Shown: piece by piece, positions 47,594 through 54,744 of the stretch
Position numbering within the stretch: the stretch's first letter is position 1
How the letters are laid out: each line of letters opens with the position of its first letter
Assembly: GCF_028283685.1 (NCBI RefSeq)
Contig: NZ_JAPWKF010000001.1
Span: 496,001-560,000, forward strand
Origin: Edaphobacter sp.
GTDB taxonomy: Bacteria > Acidobacteriota > Terriglobia > Terriglobales > Acidobacteriaceae
DNA: 64,000 bases
Direction: 5' to 3'
Made by a program: the position numbers and the translations under genes
The notes under the pieces: generated by a model
The model's database searches: none
What the model saw: the letters and a program-made list of their open reading frames with translations, nothing else
What the model was told of the DNA's origin: nothing

Positions 47594-49038
47594 AGCCGAT
47601 TCTGGATAATCCGTTCGTAGACACGAACGTACTCCTGGGCTGGCTTATCCCACGAGAAGTCCTGCTCCATCGCCCGTTTCATCATCACCTTCCACACCTT
47701 CTTGTCGCGAAAGGCCGTCAAGGCACGCAGAACAGCCTCGAAGAAGTCATTCGGATCGTAGCCAAGGAACTTGAAGCCGTTCCCATCGCCGTTCGGCAGC
47801 TCCTCGATTGAATCCTGAAGGCCGCCCGTCGCGCGAACCACAGGAATCGTTCCGTATTTCAGACTGTAGATCTGGTTCAGCCCGCCAGGCTCATAACGCG
47901 AAGGCATCAGGAAGAGATCAGAACCGGCTTCAATCTTATGAGCCATCACGTTATCGAACTTCACCTGCACGCGAACCTTTTCGGGATAGCGTTCCGCCAT
48001 CTCAGTCAGCAGGCGCTCGTAATACTCTTCGCCATTACCGAGCATCACCAGAACCACGTCCTCCTTCAGCAGACGATCCATGATGTCGACGATAAAATCG
48101 ATGCCCTTCTGCGTGGCAAAGCGTGAGACCACGCCAATTACTGCCGTATCGTCAGTGACGTTCTCAAAGCGAAACGCATGGAGAAGATCCCTTCGGCACT
48201 CCTTCTTCCCATCTAATTTCTGAGGCGTAAAGTGGGCGGCGATCAGAGGATCGCTGGAAGGATCCCACTCCGAATAATCCGCTCCATTCAGGATGCCGAA
48301 CAGATCGCTCGCGCGGCTCTGCAGCGTCCCCTCAAGCCCGTTGCCGAACTCTGGTGTCTGGATCTCCTTCGCATACGTCGCGCTTACCGTCGTAATCGCG
48401 TCGGAGTAGACGATGCCACCTTTGAGAAAATTTACCTGGTCGTACTGCTCCAGCTTGTCCAGCGTGAACATATCCCATGGCAGAAGTAAGGTCTCCATCA
48501 TTCGCGGAGGAAAGGTCCCCTGGTAGCCGGCATTATGGATCGTCAATAGAGCCGGGACATGGCGCAGGATCGGATCGAAGTAGTAGACCGACCGCAACAT
48601 CACCGCCAGCATCGATGTCTGCCAGTCATGGACATGGTAAACATCCGGTACATCAATCACCTTGGTCGCCTCGATTACGGCACGGCTGAAGCTGCCAAAG
48701 CGCTCGCCATTATCGGGATAGTCACCAGAGGGCGTTGCGTAGAAGCTCTCACGGTCAAACAGCTCGGGAATGTCAACGAAGTAGACCTGTACGCCGTCCG
48801 CATTGCCCCCATCCAGAATCCTGGCAAAGCGGCTGTAGGATGCGAATGGGATCGTCACACTCGGCAGAACGACGGGCGGCTCCGGCACCATCTTCGCCAC
48901 CTGGCGGTAGTACGGCAGGTAGACATGCACCTTATGGCCCATCTTAACCAGGGTCTTCGGCAGCGCACTCACTACATCCGCCAAACCGCCAGTCTTCGCC
49001 CAGGGTGCGCACTCCGATGCCGCAAAAACAATATGCAT
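47590..49038 (-). CDS. glgA: Glycogen synthase
   Basis: ADP-glucose-dependent GT5 glycogen synthase of 482 residues. The N-terminal KTGGLADVV is the ADP-glucose-binding motif; HDWQTSMLAVML, IHNAGYQGTFPP and, in the second Rossmann domain, SRYEPGGLNQIYSLKYGT are the family landmarks. ATG 49038 has GGGAG about 6 nt upstream. It is divergent from rsmA across only 80 nt. No other glycogen genes are in the window. Confidence 0.95.
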   Translation of the reverse strand: MHIVFAASECAPWAKTGGLADVVSALPKTLVKMGHKVHVYLPYYRQVAKMVPEPPVVLPSVTIPFASYSRFARILDGGNADGVQVYFVDIPELFDRESFYATPSGDYPDNGERFGSFSRAVIEATKVIDVPDVYHVHDWQTSMLAVMLRSVYYFDPILRHVPALLTIHNAGYQGTFPPRMMETLLLPWDMFTLDKLEQYDQVNFLKGGIVYSDAITTVSATYAKEIQTPEFGNGLEGTLQSRASDLFGILNGADYSEWDPSSDPLIAAHFTPQKLDGKKECRRDLLHAFRFENVTDDTAVIGVVSRFATQKGIDFIVDIMDRLLKEDVVLVMLGNGEEYYERLLTEMAERYPEKVRVQVKFDNVMAHKIEAGSDLFLMPSRYEPGGLNQIYSLKYGTIPVVRATGGLQDSIEELPNGDGNGFKFLGYDPNDFFEAVLRALTAFRDKKVWKVMMKRAMEQDFSWDKPAQEYVRVYERIIQNRL

Positions 49039-49075
49039 TCGTTCTCCCTCTACTCTGTCGACCAAAACGTTAGTC

Positions 49076-49081
49076 TATACA
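49076..49081 (+). promoter_or_regulatory. Putative -10 upstream of the rsmA leader ORF
   Basis: TATACA ends 5 nt before the ATG of an 11-codon ORF. Transcription starting at that ATG would make the small ORF leaderless. Confidence 0.4.
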
Positions 49082-49086
49082 AAGAG

Positions 49087-49122
49087 ATGCAAAATACCCC
49101 CGAAACGTACCACGCCAGTTGA
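49087..49122 (+). CDS. 11-residue leader ORF coupled to rsmA
   Basis: The ORF encodes MQNTPETYHAS. Its TGA overlaps the TTG start of rsmA as TTGA, and a -10-like hexamer lies 5 nt upstream of its ATG. rsmA has a rare TTG start and no ribosome site of its own, so reinitiation after this ORF would explain how it is translated. That the peptide is made is inference. Confidence 0.45.
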   Translation: MQNTPETYHAS

Positions 49123-49916
49123 AACGGAAACCGAAACTCGGACAAAATTTTCTGACCGACGACCGTGCTCGCCATGCGATCGCCGACGCCCTCGGTGATA
49201 TCCGCCAGCGGACGGTCATCGAAATCGGCCCAGGCAAGGGTGCGATCACCGATATTCTCGTGCCGCGCGCCGGTCATCTTGTGGCCCTGGAGCTGGATCG
49301 CGAACTGGCACCCGCACTCGCCGCCCGCTACGCGGACACACCCACGATTCGAGTCATCGAAGACGACGTCCTGCGCATCGACCTGGCCAGCATCATTCCT
49401 TCCGGCGAAACCGCGGATGTCATCGGCAACCTGCCGTACTACATCACCTCAGACATCCTGCTGAAACTGTTCGCCGCAGGAGCAGCTGGCCACCTCAGAC
49501 GTGCCGTGGTCATGATGCAGCGCGAGGTCGCCGATCGCGTCGCCGCGTCGCCTGGAGTGAGGGACTACGGGCTGCTCTCTGCAACGGCCCAGATGAACGC
49601 CAGCGTCGAGCACCTCTTCACCCTCTCGCCTTCATCTTTTTCTCCCCCGCCGGAGGTCTTCTCTTCCGTCCTGCGGCTCACCTTCGCGCCTCGCTATGGC
49701 GAGCTGCAGGTCGACCCCGAAGGATTCGATCGCTTCCTGAAGCAGAGCTTTGCCCAGAAAAGGAAGACTCTGGAGAATAACCTCCGCGCCGCCGGCTTCA
49801 GCCCGCAGCATCTTGCCCAGGCCTGGCCAGCCTCTATTCCGAAGATGGCACGCGCCGAGGCACTCACTCTCGAGGAGATGTCGGAACTCTATCGTGCGCT
49901 TGCGGCAAACGCCTGA
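49119..49916 (+). CDS. rsmA: 16S rRNA dimethyltransferase RsmA (KsgA)
   Basis: Methylates the two adjacent adenosines near the 3' end of 16S rRNA (A1518/A1519 in E. coli) during small-subunit assembly. The 265 residues include GQNFLTD at the N-terminus, the SAM motif VIEIGPGKGAIT, acidic LELDREL and the catalytic NLPYYIT. The TTG start gives the expected MKRKPKLGQNFL beginning. There is no Shine-Dalgarno; the start overlaps the stop of an 11-codon leader ORF. Confidence 0.95.
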   Translation: MKRKPKLGQNFLTDDRARHAIADALGDIRQRTVIEIGPGKGAITDILVPRAGHLVALELDRELAPALAARYADTPTIRVIEDDVLRIDLASIIPSGETADVIGNLPYYITSDILLKLFAAGAAGHLRRAVVMMQREVADRVAASPGVRDYGLLSATAQMNASVEHLFTLSPSSFSPPPEVFSSVLRLTFAPRYGELQVDPEGFDRFLKQSFAQKRKTLENNLRAAGFSPQHLAQAWPASIPKMARAEALTLEEMSELYRALAANA

Positions 49917-49929
49917 CCCGGCGTTCCGG

Positions 49930-50634
49930 CTACTTCGGCCCCTCCCCGATGCTATTCAATAGCGCCAGGGCCCGCTCCCGTACCTTCTCCATAAGATCTT
50001 CATCACGCGCAATCGACGTCAGAGAAGTGGAGATGTTACCTAGCTCAAGAGCGCGCTTTGCTTCGACCTCGTGCCTCAACGTATCCATCTCGGAATAAAG
50101 CCCGAGACGGTCGTAGCGATGCATAAAATCCAGCCTGCGCCCCTCATCCATGGTGAAAGCAATCGCCTGAAACACTTCGGTGATCTGTGCAACATCCTTG
50201 TTATCGGAGTAGTTGTAGACGCAGCTCCCACGCCCGGCGCTGCCGCTGTAACTGAGCGTCTTCTTGCCCGTATTCGCAATATTCTTTGCCTTCGATTCGC
50301 AGGGAATATTGAAGTACTTCAGCGATCGCGCCGTCTTGAAAAGCTGCTCCGTCGTTGCAGGCGAGATTCGAACAGGCCTATCAATCGGCTGCGCCGCAGA
50401 AGATGCATGCAGCGATGCGTTATAACTTGCCCCGCTCACGGGAGCGGTCTCCCCCTTGTAGCTCCCAGTTCCGTCTTCATACAGCACAAGAGCGAACTTC
50501 GGCACCGCCAGCCCTTGCCGCTCAAACTGAAAACTGATCTCGGACTGCGCAGACTGCAACGGTGTTGCCGTCGATTGTGCCATCGCCTGTGCGGAACTTC
50601 CCGCAATCAGAAGCATAAAAAACAGGAGCTTCAT
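49930..50634 (-). CDS. Secreted hypothetical protein downstream of ruvC
   Basis: I do not recognise this 234-residue protein. A signal peptide (KLLFFMLLIAGSSAQAMAQ) precedes a beta-rich part with LVLYEDGTGSYKG and a paired-cysteine region (IPCESKA ... GRGSCVYNY) that may form a disulfide. The C-terminal 90 residues are helical and charged. Its ATG overlaps the ruvC stop as ATGA behind a GGGGGG ribosome site, so it is cotranslated with ruvC, an unexpected partner for an exported protein. Confidence 0.75.
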   Translation of the reverse strand: MKLLFFMLLIAGSSAQAMAQSTATPLQSAQSEISFQFERQGLAVPKFALVLYEDGTGSYKGETAPVSGASYNASLHASSAAQPIDRPVRISPATTEQLFKTARSLKYFNIPCESKAKNIANTGKKTLSYSGSAGRGSCVYNYSDNKDVAQITEVFQAIAFTMDEGRRLDFMHRYDRLGLYSEMDTLRHEVEAKRALELGNISTSLTSIARDEDLMEKVRERALALLNSIGEGPK

Positions 50635-51140
50635 CGCATGCCCCCCTGGCTCTCCAGCGTCTGCGCCGTGTGGATATGGCAGATCGCGATTGCCAGCGCA
50701 TCGGCAGCATCGGCTGAATCCGGCGGACGCTCCAGCTCCAGCAGGCGGGTCACCATAAACTGGACCTGCTCCTTGGCAGCCAGCCCATAGCCTACGACCG
50801 AACTCTTGATCTTGAGCGGAGCGTACTCCGCGACGGGAAGACCGCACGTGGCGGCGGCCAGCAGGGCGACCCCGCGCACCTGCCCCAGCTTGAGGGCCGA
50901 CTTTGCATTAGCGGAGAAGAAGACCTCCTCAACCGCTACCACATCCGGCTCATACAGCTCCATCATCCCGGTCAGCTCGGCGTAAACCTGCGCGAGCCGT
51001 TGCGGTGTCCTGTCTTTCTTGTTCAGACGAATCGTCCCGGCCGCGCGATGAACCAACCTTGGCATCAGCGCATCGCAATCCACCTCGACGACACCATACC
51101 CCGTAAACTCGGTTCCGCAGTCGATCCCAAAGACACGCAT
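50631..51140 (-). CDS. ruvC: Holliday junction resolvase RuvC
   Basis: Endonuclease of 169 residues that resolves Holliday junctions. Catalytic acids are visible as Asp7 in GIDCGTEFTGYG, Glu in VAVEEVFF and the Asp pair in DSADAADALA. Length is typical. The ATG has no ribosome site, but TAAACT lies 6 nt upstream, suggesting a leaderless mRNA. ruvA and ruvB are not adjacent. Confidence 0.95.
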   Translation of the reverse strand: MRVFGIDCGTEFTGYGVVEVDCDALMPRLVHRAAGTIRLNKKDRTPQRLAQVYAELTGMMELYEPDVVAVEEVFFSANAKSALKLGQVRGVALLAAATCGLPVAEYAPLKIKSSVVGYGLAAKEQVQFMVTRLLELERPPDSADAADALAIAICHIHTAQTLESQGGMR

Positions 51141-51146
51141 GGGCGA

Positions 51147-51152
51147 AGTTTA
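51147..51152 (-). promoter_or_regulatory. Putative -10 of ruvC (leaderless)
   Basis: TAAACT ends exactly 6 nt before the ruvC ATG. It matches the -10 consensus at 4 of 6 positions; no clear -35 is seen. Confidence 0.42.
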
Positions 51153-51193
51153 CTTCATCAAGCAGACCCTGACGTCTGACGATTTTGGCGCGA

Positions 51194-51964
51194 CTATAGG
51201 GAGATTCCTTCAAGCGGTGAGCTGGCCGTCGCATAAAGCTTGCGCGGCATGCGTCCTGCAAGATAAGCCTGGCGCCCAGCCAGAACGGCATGCTGCATCG
51301 CCTCCGCCATCATCAGAGGGTCCTTCGCCTGCGCAATGGCAGTATTCATCAGTACGCCGTCGAATCCCAATTCCATTGCGACGGTTGCGTCCGAGGCCGT
51401 CCCAACTCCAGCATCCACAATCAAGGGAACTTCCGTGATCAACTCCCGCAGAATCCGCAAGTTGGCCGTATTCTGCAGGCCAAGGCCACTGCCGATCGGG
51501 GCTCCGAGCGGCATAACCGCAGCGGCGCCCGCATCAATCAACCGCTTGGCAAACACAATATCGTCAGAGGTATAGGGCAGAACAGTGAAGCCTTCTTTAA
51601 CCAGAACCCTGGTTGCTTCAAGCGTCGCTTGAACATCCGGGTAGAGAGTCGCCTGGTCGCCGATGACCTCAATCTTCACCCAGTCGGAGAGACCGACCTC
51701 ACGTCCCAGCCTCGCCGCCCGAATCGCCTCTTCTGCCGTGTAACAACCCGCCGTATTCGGAAGCAGAAAGTAGCGTCGCGGATCGATGAAATCCAGCAGC
51801 GATTCACTGGAGCGGTCGAGATTCACCCGCCGCACCGCAACCGTGACCATCTCCGCGCCCGAAGCCTCGATAGCAGCCTGCGTCTCCGGACCATCCTTGT
51901 ACTTTCCGGTTCCAACGATGAGACGTGACTGAAAGGCTCTGCCAGCGATAACGAGAGGTGTCAT
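51194..51964 (-). CDS. thiG: Thiazole synthase ThiG
   Basis: Forms the thiazole phosphate of thiamin from 1-deoxyxylulose 5-phosphate, dehydroglycine and ThiS thiocarboxylate. The 256-residue TIM barrel has the Schiff-base lysine in [10 protein letters not shown], the phosphate loops around [12 protein letters not shown] and [12 protein letters not shown], and the usual [10 protein letters not shown] end motif. ATG 51964 has GGAAA 4 nt upstream; ATG 51973 is possible. No thiS, thiF or thiO adjoins. A strong hairpin plus T-rich tract ends about 12 nt before the start, so expression probably depends on read-through. Confidence 0.95.
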   Translation of the reverse strand: MTPLVIAGRAFQSRLIVGTGKYKDGPETQAAIEASGAEMVTVAVRRVNLDRSSESLLDFIDPRRYFLLPNTAGCYTAEEAIRAARLGREVGLSDWVKIEVIGDQATLYPDVQATLEATRVLVKEGFTVLPYTSDDIVFAKRLIDAGAAAVMPLGAPIGSGLGLQNTANLRILRELITEVPLIVDAGVGTASDATVAMELGFDGVLMNTAIAQAKDPLMMAEAMQHAVLAGRQAYLAGRMPRKLYATASSPLEGISL

Positions 51965-51976
51965 GGTTTCCATTCT

Positions 51977-52027
51977 AAAACCAAAACACGAACGGCCCGC
52001 GCTCACAGGGAGCAGCGGGCCGTTCGT
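51977..52027 (-). terminator. Intrinsic terminator in the thiG leader
   Basis: A perfect 13-bp stem (outer arm ACGAACGGCCCGC) encloses a 14-nt loop and is followed on the minus strand by GTTTTGGTTTT. It sits immediately before thiG on the same strand, a position typical of transcription attenuators. Confidence 0.75.
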
Positions 52028-52207
52028 CGGTGAGCTGTTGAGATTGACCTGAGGCGTCCTTGCTCGGACATGGGCCTCGGCGGAGTACGTTCAGCAAATT
52101 ACTGAAGTCGCCAGGACTAGAGCGAAGAACGCTCTAAGCCTCAGTCACCTCACGTGCATCGATGCAACTCTTACTGTCAATTTTCATAGGCTGGATCATC
52201 CTCCTTT
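52028..52207 (-). ncRNA. Structured RNA or leader upstream of thiG, with a small ORF
   Basis: Read on the minus strand this holds AAAGGAGG, a small ORF, and then a series of stems before the thiG terminator. The stems are a 12-nt palindrome TGCATCGATGCA at 52155-52166, TAGAGCG-N5-CGCTCTA at 52118-52136, TTCAG-N7-CTGAA at 52090-52106 and a two-part stem GAGGC-GTCC/GGAC-GCCTC at 52051-52078. The layout resembles a riboswitch or attenuator, or a discrete small RNA ending at the terminator. It lacks the conserved cores of the TPP element, which is the usual regulator of thiG. Whether it is transcribed is not known from sequence. Confidence 0.5.
52134..52187 (-). CDS. Possible 17-residue leader peptide upstream of thiG
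   Basis: ATG to TAG encodes MKIDSKSCIDAREVTEA. AAAGGAGG lies 12 nt upstream, rather far, while an in-frame ATG at 52199 would touch it. The 12-nt palindrome is inside this ORF and its stop lies in the next stem, so translation could change folding. Its existence as a peptide is a guess. Confidence 0.3.
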   Translation of the reverse strand: MKIDSKSCIDAREVTEA

Positions 52208-52355
52208 CCCGTGTACGGCAAGACTACGCCCAAGCCCCGCAACGCGCAACCGGCGTACATCTCGCATCTTGGGCGTCGCATCGGACTATCTGCAACAAAC
52301 AAAAGCACCACTAAAAATGCACCCTTATCTCTTTTATGAAAGGTTCTCTCAGACG
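52208..52355. other. Divergent spacer between thiG leader and small membrane protein gene
   Basis: About 150 nt with no gene I can support. It should hold the promoters for the thiG leader (minus) and for the small membrane protein (plus). No strong consensus hexamer pair was found; the best minus-strand candidate is a weak TTGCGC-17-TAGTCT. Confidence 0.35.
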
Positions 52356-52577
52356 ATGAAACCCGCAACCATCATTGGCATTCTGCTTATCGTTCTTGGC
52401 ATCGTCGGCTTCGCCAGCGGCGGCTTCAGCTTCACCCACCAACACAAGGATGTTGACGCCGGCCCGATCCAGATCTCGCATGACAAAAAGGAGACAGTGC
52501 CCATCTCCCCAATCCTCAGCACGATTGCCCTGATCGCCGGAGCTGGCCTGGTGGCTGTTGGCGTGAAGGCAAAGTAA
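52356..52577 (+). CDS. Small two-helix membrane protein (DUF3185-like)
   Basis: A 73-residue protein with two hydrophobic helices (about 5-22 and 53-70) separated by a polar loop rich in His, Asp and Lys (FTHQHKDVDAG, SHDKKETVPIS). It resembles small DUF3185-type membrane proteins of unknown function. ATG 52356 has AGG about 11 nt upstream; starts at 52317 and 52269 are alternatives. It precedes the mntR-type gene by 74 nt in the same orientation. Confidence 0.65.
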   Translation: MKPATIIGILLIVLGIVGFASGGFSFTHQHKDVDAGPIQISHDKKETVPISPILSTIALIAGAGLVAVGVKAK

Positions 52578-52602
52578 AAGATCATTTCCTTCAAAGAGGG
52601 TA

Positions 52603-52616
52603 TTAGCTATAGTTAA
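52603..52616. promoter_or_regulatory. Putative MntR operator upstream of mntR
   Basis: TTAGCTATAGTTAA, an imperfect palindrome, contains a -10-like TATAGT and lies 35 nt before the regulator's ATG. Twelve of 14 bases match the element before mntH. Autorepression is the likely meaning. Confidence 0.55.
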
Positions 52617-52651
52617 TTCCGGATCAGAAACTACTCCACGATGAGATCTGG

Positions 52652-53314
52652 ATGAATACTGCAATTACCGTCTCCAAAGAGGATTACCTCAAGGCCATTC
52701 TTGAAGCGGAGAGCGAGGGGCAGCACGTCATCTCGGCGACCCTCGCTCACTGGCTCTCCGTCTCCCCCCCGGCCGTCACCATGGCCCTGCGCCGACTCAA
52801 GCGCGATGGATACGTCGTGGTCCACGAGGACGGAACCATCCAACTCTCATCCACCGGCAAAGCTATCGCTTACAAGACCGCACTGCGGCACCACCTGATC
52901 GAACGCATGCTCTCCGAGATCTTCGGCATGGAGTGGTACCAGATTCACGATGAGGCAGAACGTCTCGAGCACGCGGTTTCCCCTGCGTTTGAAGCAAAGC
53001 TGATTGAGAAGCTGGGCGAGCGCGGAACCTGCCCTCACGGCAATACCGTTCTTCCCGACAGCCCTTCCCAGCGCAAAAAGCGTGGCCTGACACCTCTCTC
53101 CGACGTCGAGGAGCAGGAGAACCTCATCGTTGCCAGCCTCTACGAACGCGACCCCAAGCTTCTGCTCTTTCTGCATCGGCACGGCATCGGCCCCCAAACG
53201 CCCATTCGCGTTCTGGCGAGGAACTACGACGAAACCGTCACCATCGAAACGCCATCCGGAACGACCACCCTGGGGCGCCCAGCCGCCGAAAAGGTATGGG
53301 TACGACACGTTTAG
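52652..53314 (+). CDS. mntR: DtxR/MntR-family metal-dependent repressor
   Basis: A 220-residue metalloregulator. The N-terminal winged helix (about 5-70, with SATLAHWLSVSPPAVTMAL as recognition region) is followed by the metal-binding dimerisation domain, where RHHLIERML and HDEAERLEH supply the His and Glu ligands, then a conserved CPHGN loop and a C-terminal SH3-like domain, as in DtxR and IdeR. It senses Mn2+ or Fe2+. Manganese is inferred from the adjacent mntH and the shared operator-like sequence before both genes. Confidence 0.9.
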   Translation: MNTAITVSKEDYLKAILEAESEGQHVISATLAHWLSVSPPAVTMALRRLKRDGYVVVHEDGTIQLSSTGKAIAYKTALRHHLIERMLSEIFGMEWYQIHDEAERLEHAVSPAFEAKLIEKLGERGTCPHGNTVLPDSPSQRKKRGLTPLSDVEEQENLIVASLYERDPKLLLFLHRHGIGPQTPIRVLARNYDETVTIETPSGTTTLGRPAAEKVWVRHV

Positions 53315-53335
53315 CGATCCTTCAACGAAAATAAA

Positions 53336-53349
53336 TTAACCATAGTTAA
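53336..53349. promoter_or_regulatory. Putative MntR operator upstream of mntH
   Basis: TTAACCATAGTTAA is a near-perfect inverted repeat (TTAAC-N4-GTTAA). It overlaps the -35 hexamer of the predicted mntH promoter, so bound repressor would block RNA polymerase. It nearly duplicates the element before mntR. Confidence 0.6.
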
Positions 53350-53375
53350 CATGCTGTGGCATACTCAGCTAAAGT
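53346..53375 (+). promoter_or_regulatory. Predicted mntH promoter
   Basis: TTAACA (5 of 6 to -35) and TAAAGT (4 of 6 to -10) are 18 nt apart, giving a start site about 10 nt before the mntH ATG. Confidence 0.5.
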
Positions 53376-53390
53376 GAGGTCTGTTACAGG

Positions 53391-54737
53391 ATGATGGAGA
53401 CGGCGACATCCACGATTGCTAAGGAAAGCGTGAGCAAAGCCCATCGGCCCACGCTGCCAAACGTCTTTGCCAGCGTCGATGTCTCCTCGTCCAGCAAGCT
53501 CTGGCGCCGGATGCTGGGCTTTATCGGCCCGGGCTTCATGGTTGCAGTGGGCTACATGGACCCCGGCAACTGGGCCACCGATCTGGCCGCCGGCTCTCGC
53601 TACGGCTATACCCTGCTCTTCGTCATCATGGCGTCGAACCTGATGGCCATCCTGTTGCAAAGTCTCTCGCTGAAACTTGGGATCGCCTCGGAACGCGACC
53701 TGGCCCAGGCATGCCGCGAGCGCTACAGCCGGCCAGTCTCCTTTGCGCTCTGGATCTTCGCAGAGATTGCTATCGCGGCCTGCGATCTTGCCGAGGTGAT
53801 CGGCTCCGCCATCGCCCTGCAGCTGCTCTTCCACATTCCGCTGATCCTTGGCGTCATCATCACCAGCGTCGATGTTCTCGTCATCCTCCTGCTCGAACAC
53901 CGCGGCTTCCGCTATCTCGAAGCCGTGGTAATGGTCCTGATCAGCACCATCGCGGTTCTCTTTGGCATCGAAACCATCCTCTCCCGCCCCGAGTGGCTCC
54001 CGATCCTGCACCATCTCTTCGTACCCTCCCGCGAGATCTTTCACGACCGGGAGATGCTCTACATTGCGATTAGTATTCTCGGCGCGACCGTCATGCCGCA
54101 CAACCTGTATCTGCACTCTTCCATCGTGCAGACGCGCGCCTACCCGCGCACCGTCGAAGGCAAGCGCGACGCCATCAAATTCGCTAACATCGACTCCGCC
54201 GTCGCTCTCTCGATGGCGCTTTTTATCAATGCCGCCATCCTGATCGTCGCTGCGGCTGTCTTCCATCGCAATGGCCACTTTGAGGTTGCGGAGATCGACG
54301 ACGCCTATCGGCTGCTCACGCCTCTTCTGGGCTTTACCGGCGCCAGCATGATGTTCGCCCTCGCCCTGCTTGCCTCTGGACAGAACTCGACCATTACCGG
54401 CACTCTCGCCGGTCAGATCGTCATGGAAGGGTTCCTCGATATCCACCTGCCCAGTTGGCTCCGTCGCCTGATCACACGCCTGGTGGCCATTATTCCCGCG
54501 ATCATCGTCACCGCCATCTACGGCAGCTCCGGCACGGCAAAGCTACTGATCCTCAGCCAGGTCATTCTCAGCATGCAGCTGAGCTTTGCGGTCTTCCCGC
54601 TCGTGCAATTCACCAGCGATAAACATCGCATGGGTACCTTCGTAAACAGCACATGGACACGTGTCGCGGGATGGGCCGTCGCGATCCTGATCGCGGCGCT
54701 GAACCTGTGGCTTCTGGTCGAGTCCATCTTTGCCTAA
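53391..54737 (+). CDS. mntH: NRAMP-type manganese/divalent metal transporter MntH
   Basis: Proton-coupled Mn2+/Fe2+ importer of 448 residues with about eleven helices. The metal site motifs are present: [10 protein letters not shown] in helix 1 and [10 protein letters not shown] in helix 6. The usual [18 protein letters not shown] segment is intact. The start may be at 53391 or at the next ATG 3 nt on. It is headed by an operator-like palindrome and followed by an OprB-like porin gene with only 7 nt between. Confidence 0.95.
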   Translation: MMETATSTIAKESVSKAHRPTLPNVFASVDVSSSSKLWRRMLGFIGPGFMVAVGYMDPGNWATDLAAGSRYGYTLLFVIMASNLMAILLQSLSLKLGIASERDLAQACRERYSRPVSFALWIFAEIAIAACDLAEVIGSAIALQLLFHIPLILGVIITSVDVLVILLLEHRGFRYLEAVVMVLISTIAVLFGIETILSRPEWLPILHHLFVPSREIFHDREMLYIAISILGATVMPHNLYLHSSIVQTRAYPRTVEGKRDAIKFANIDSAVALSMALFINAAILIVAAAVFHRNGHFEVAEIDDAYRLLTPLLGFTGASMMFALALLASGQNSTITGTLAGQIVMEGFLDIHLPSWLRRLITRLVAIIPAIIVTAIYGSSGTAKLLILSQVILSMQLSFAVFPLVQFTSDKHRMGTFVNSTWTRVAGWAVAILIAALNLWLLVESIFA

Positions 54738-54744
54738 TAAACCT

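Noticed and set aside
26341..52050. Shared string GAGCTGTTGAGAT at 26341 and near 52032
   Set aside because: Thirteen-base matches are expected by chance in 64 kb, and the flanks do not align.
52028..52207. TPP riboswitch before thiG
   Set aside because: The conserved CUGAGA and GGUAAUGCCAGCG-type cores could not be found on either strand, so the leader is listed as uncharacterised.
52188..52208. GGCTGGATCATCCTCCTTT resembles the 3' end of 16S rRNA
   Set aside because: It is the reverse complement of a Shine-Dalgarno-like sequence on the minus strand; no other 16S sequence is present upstream.
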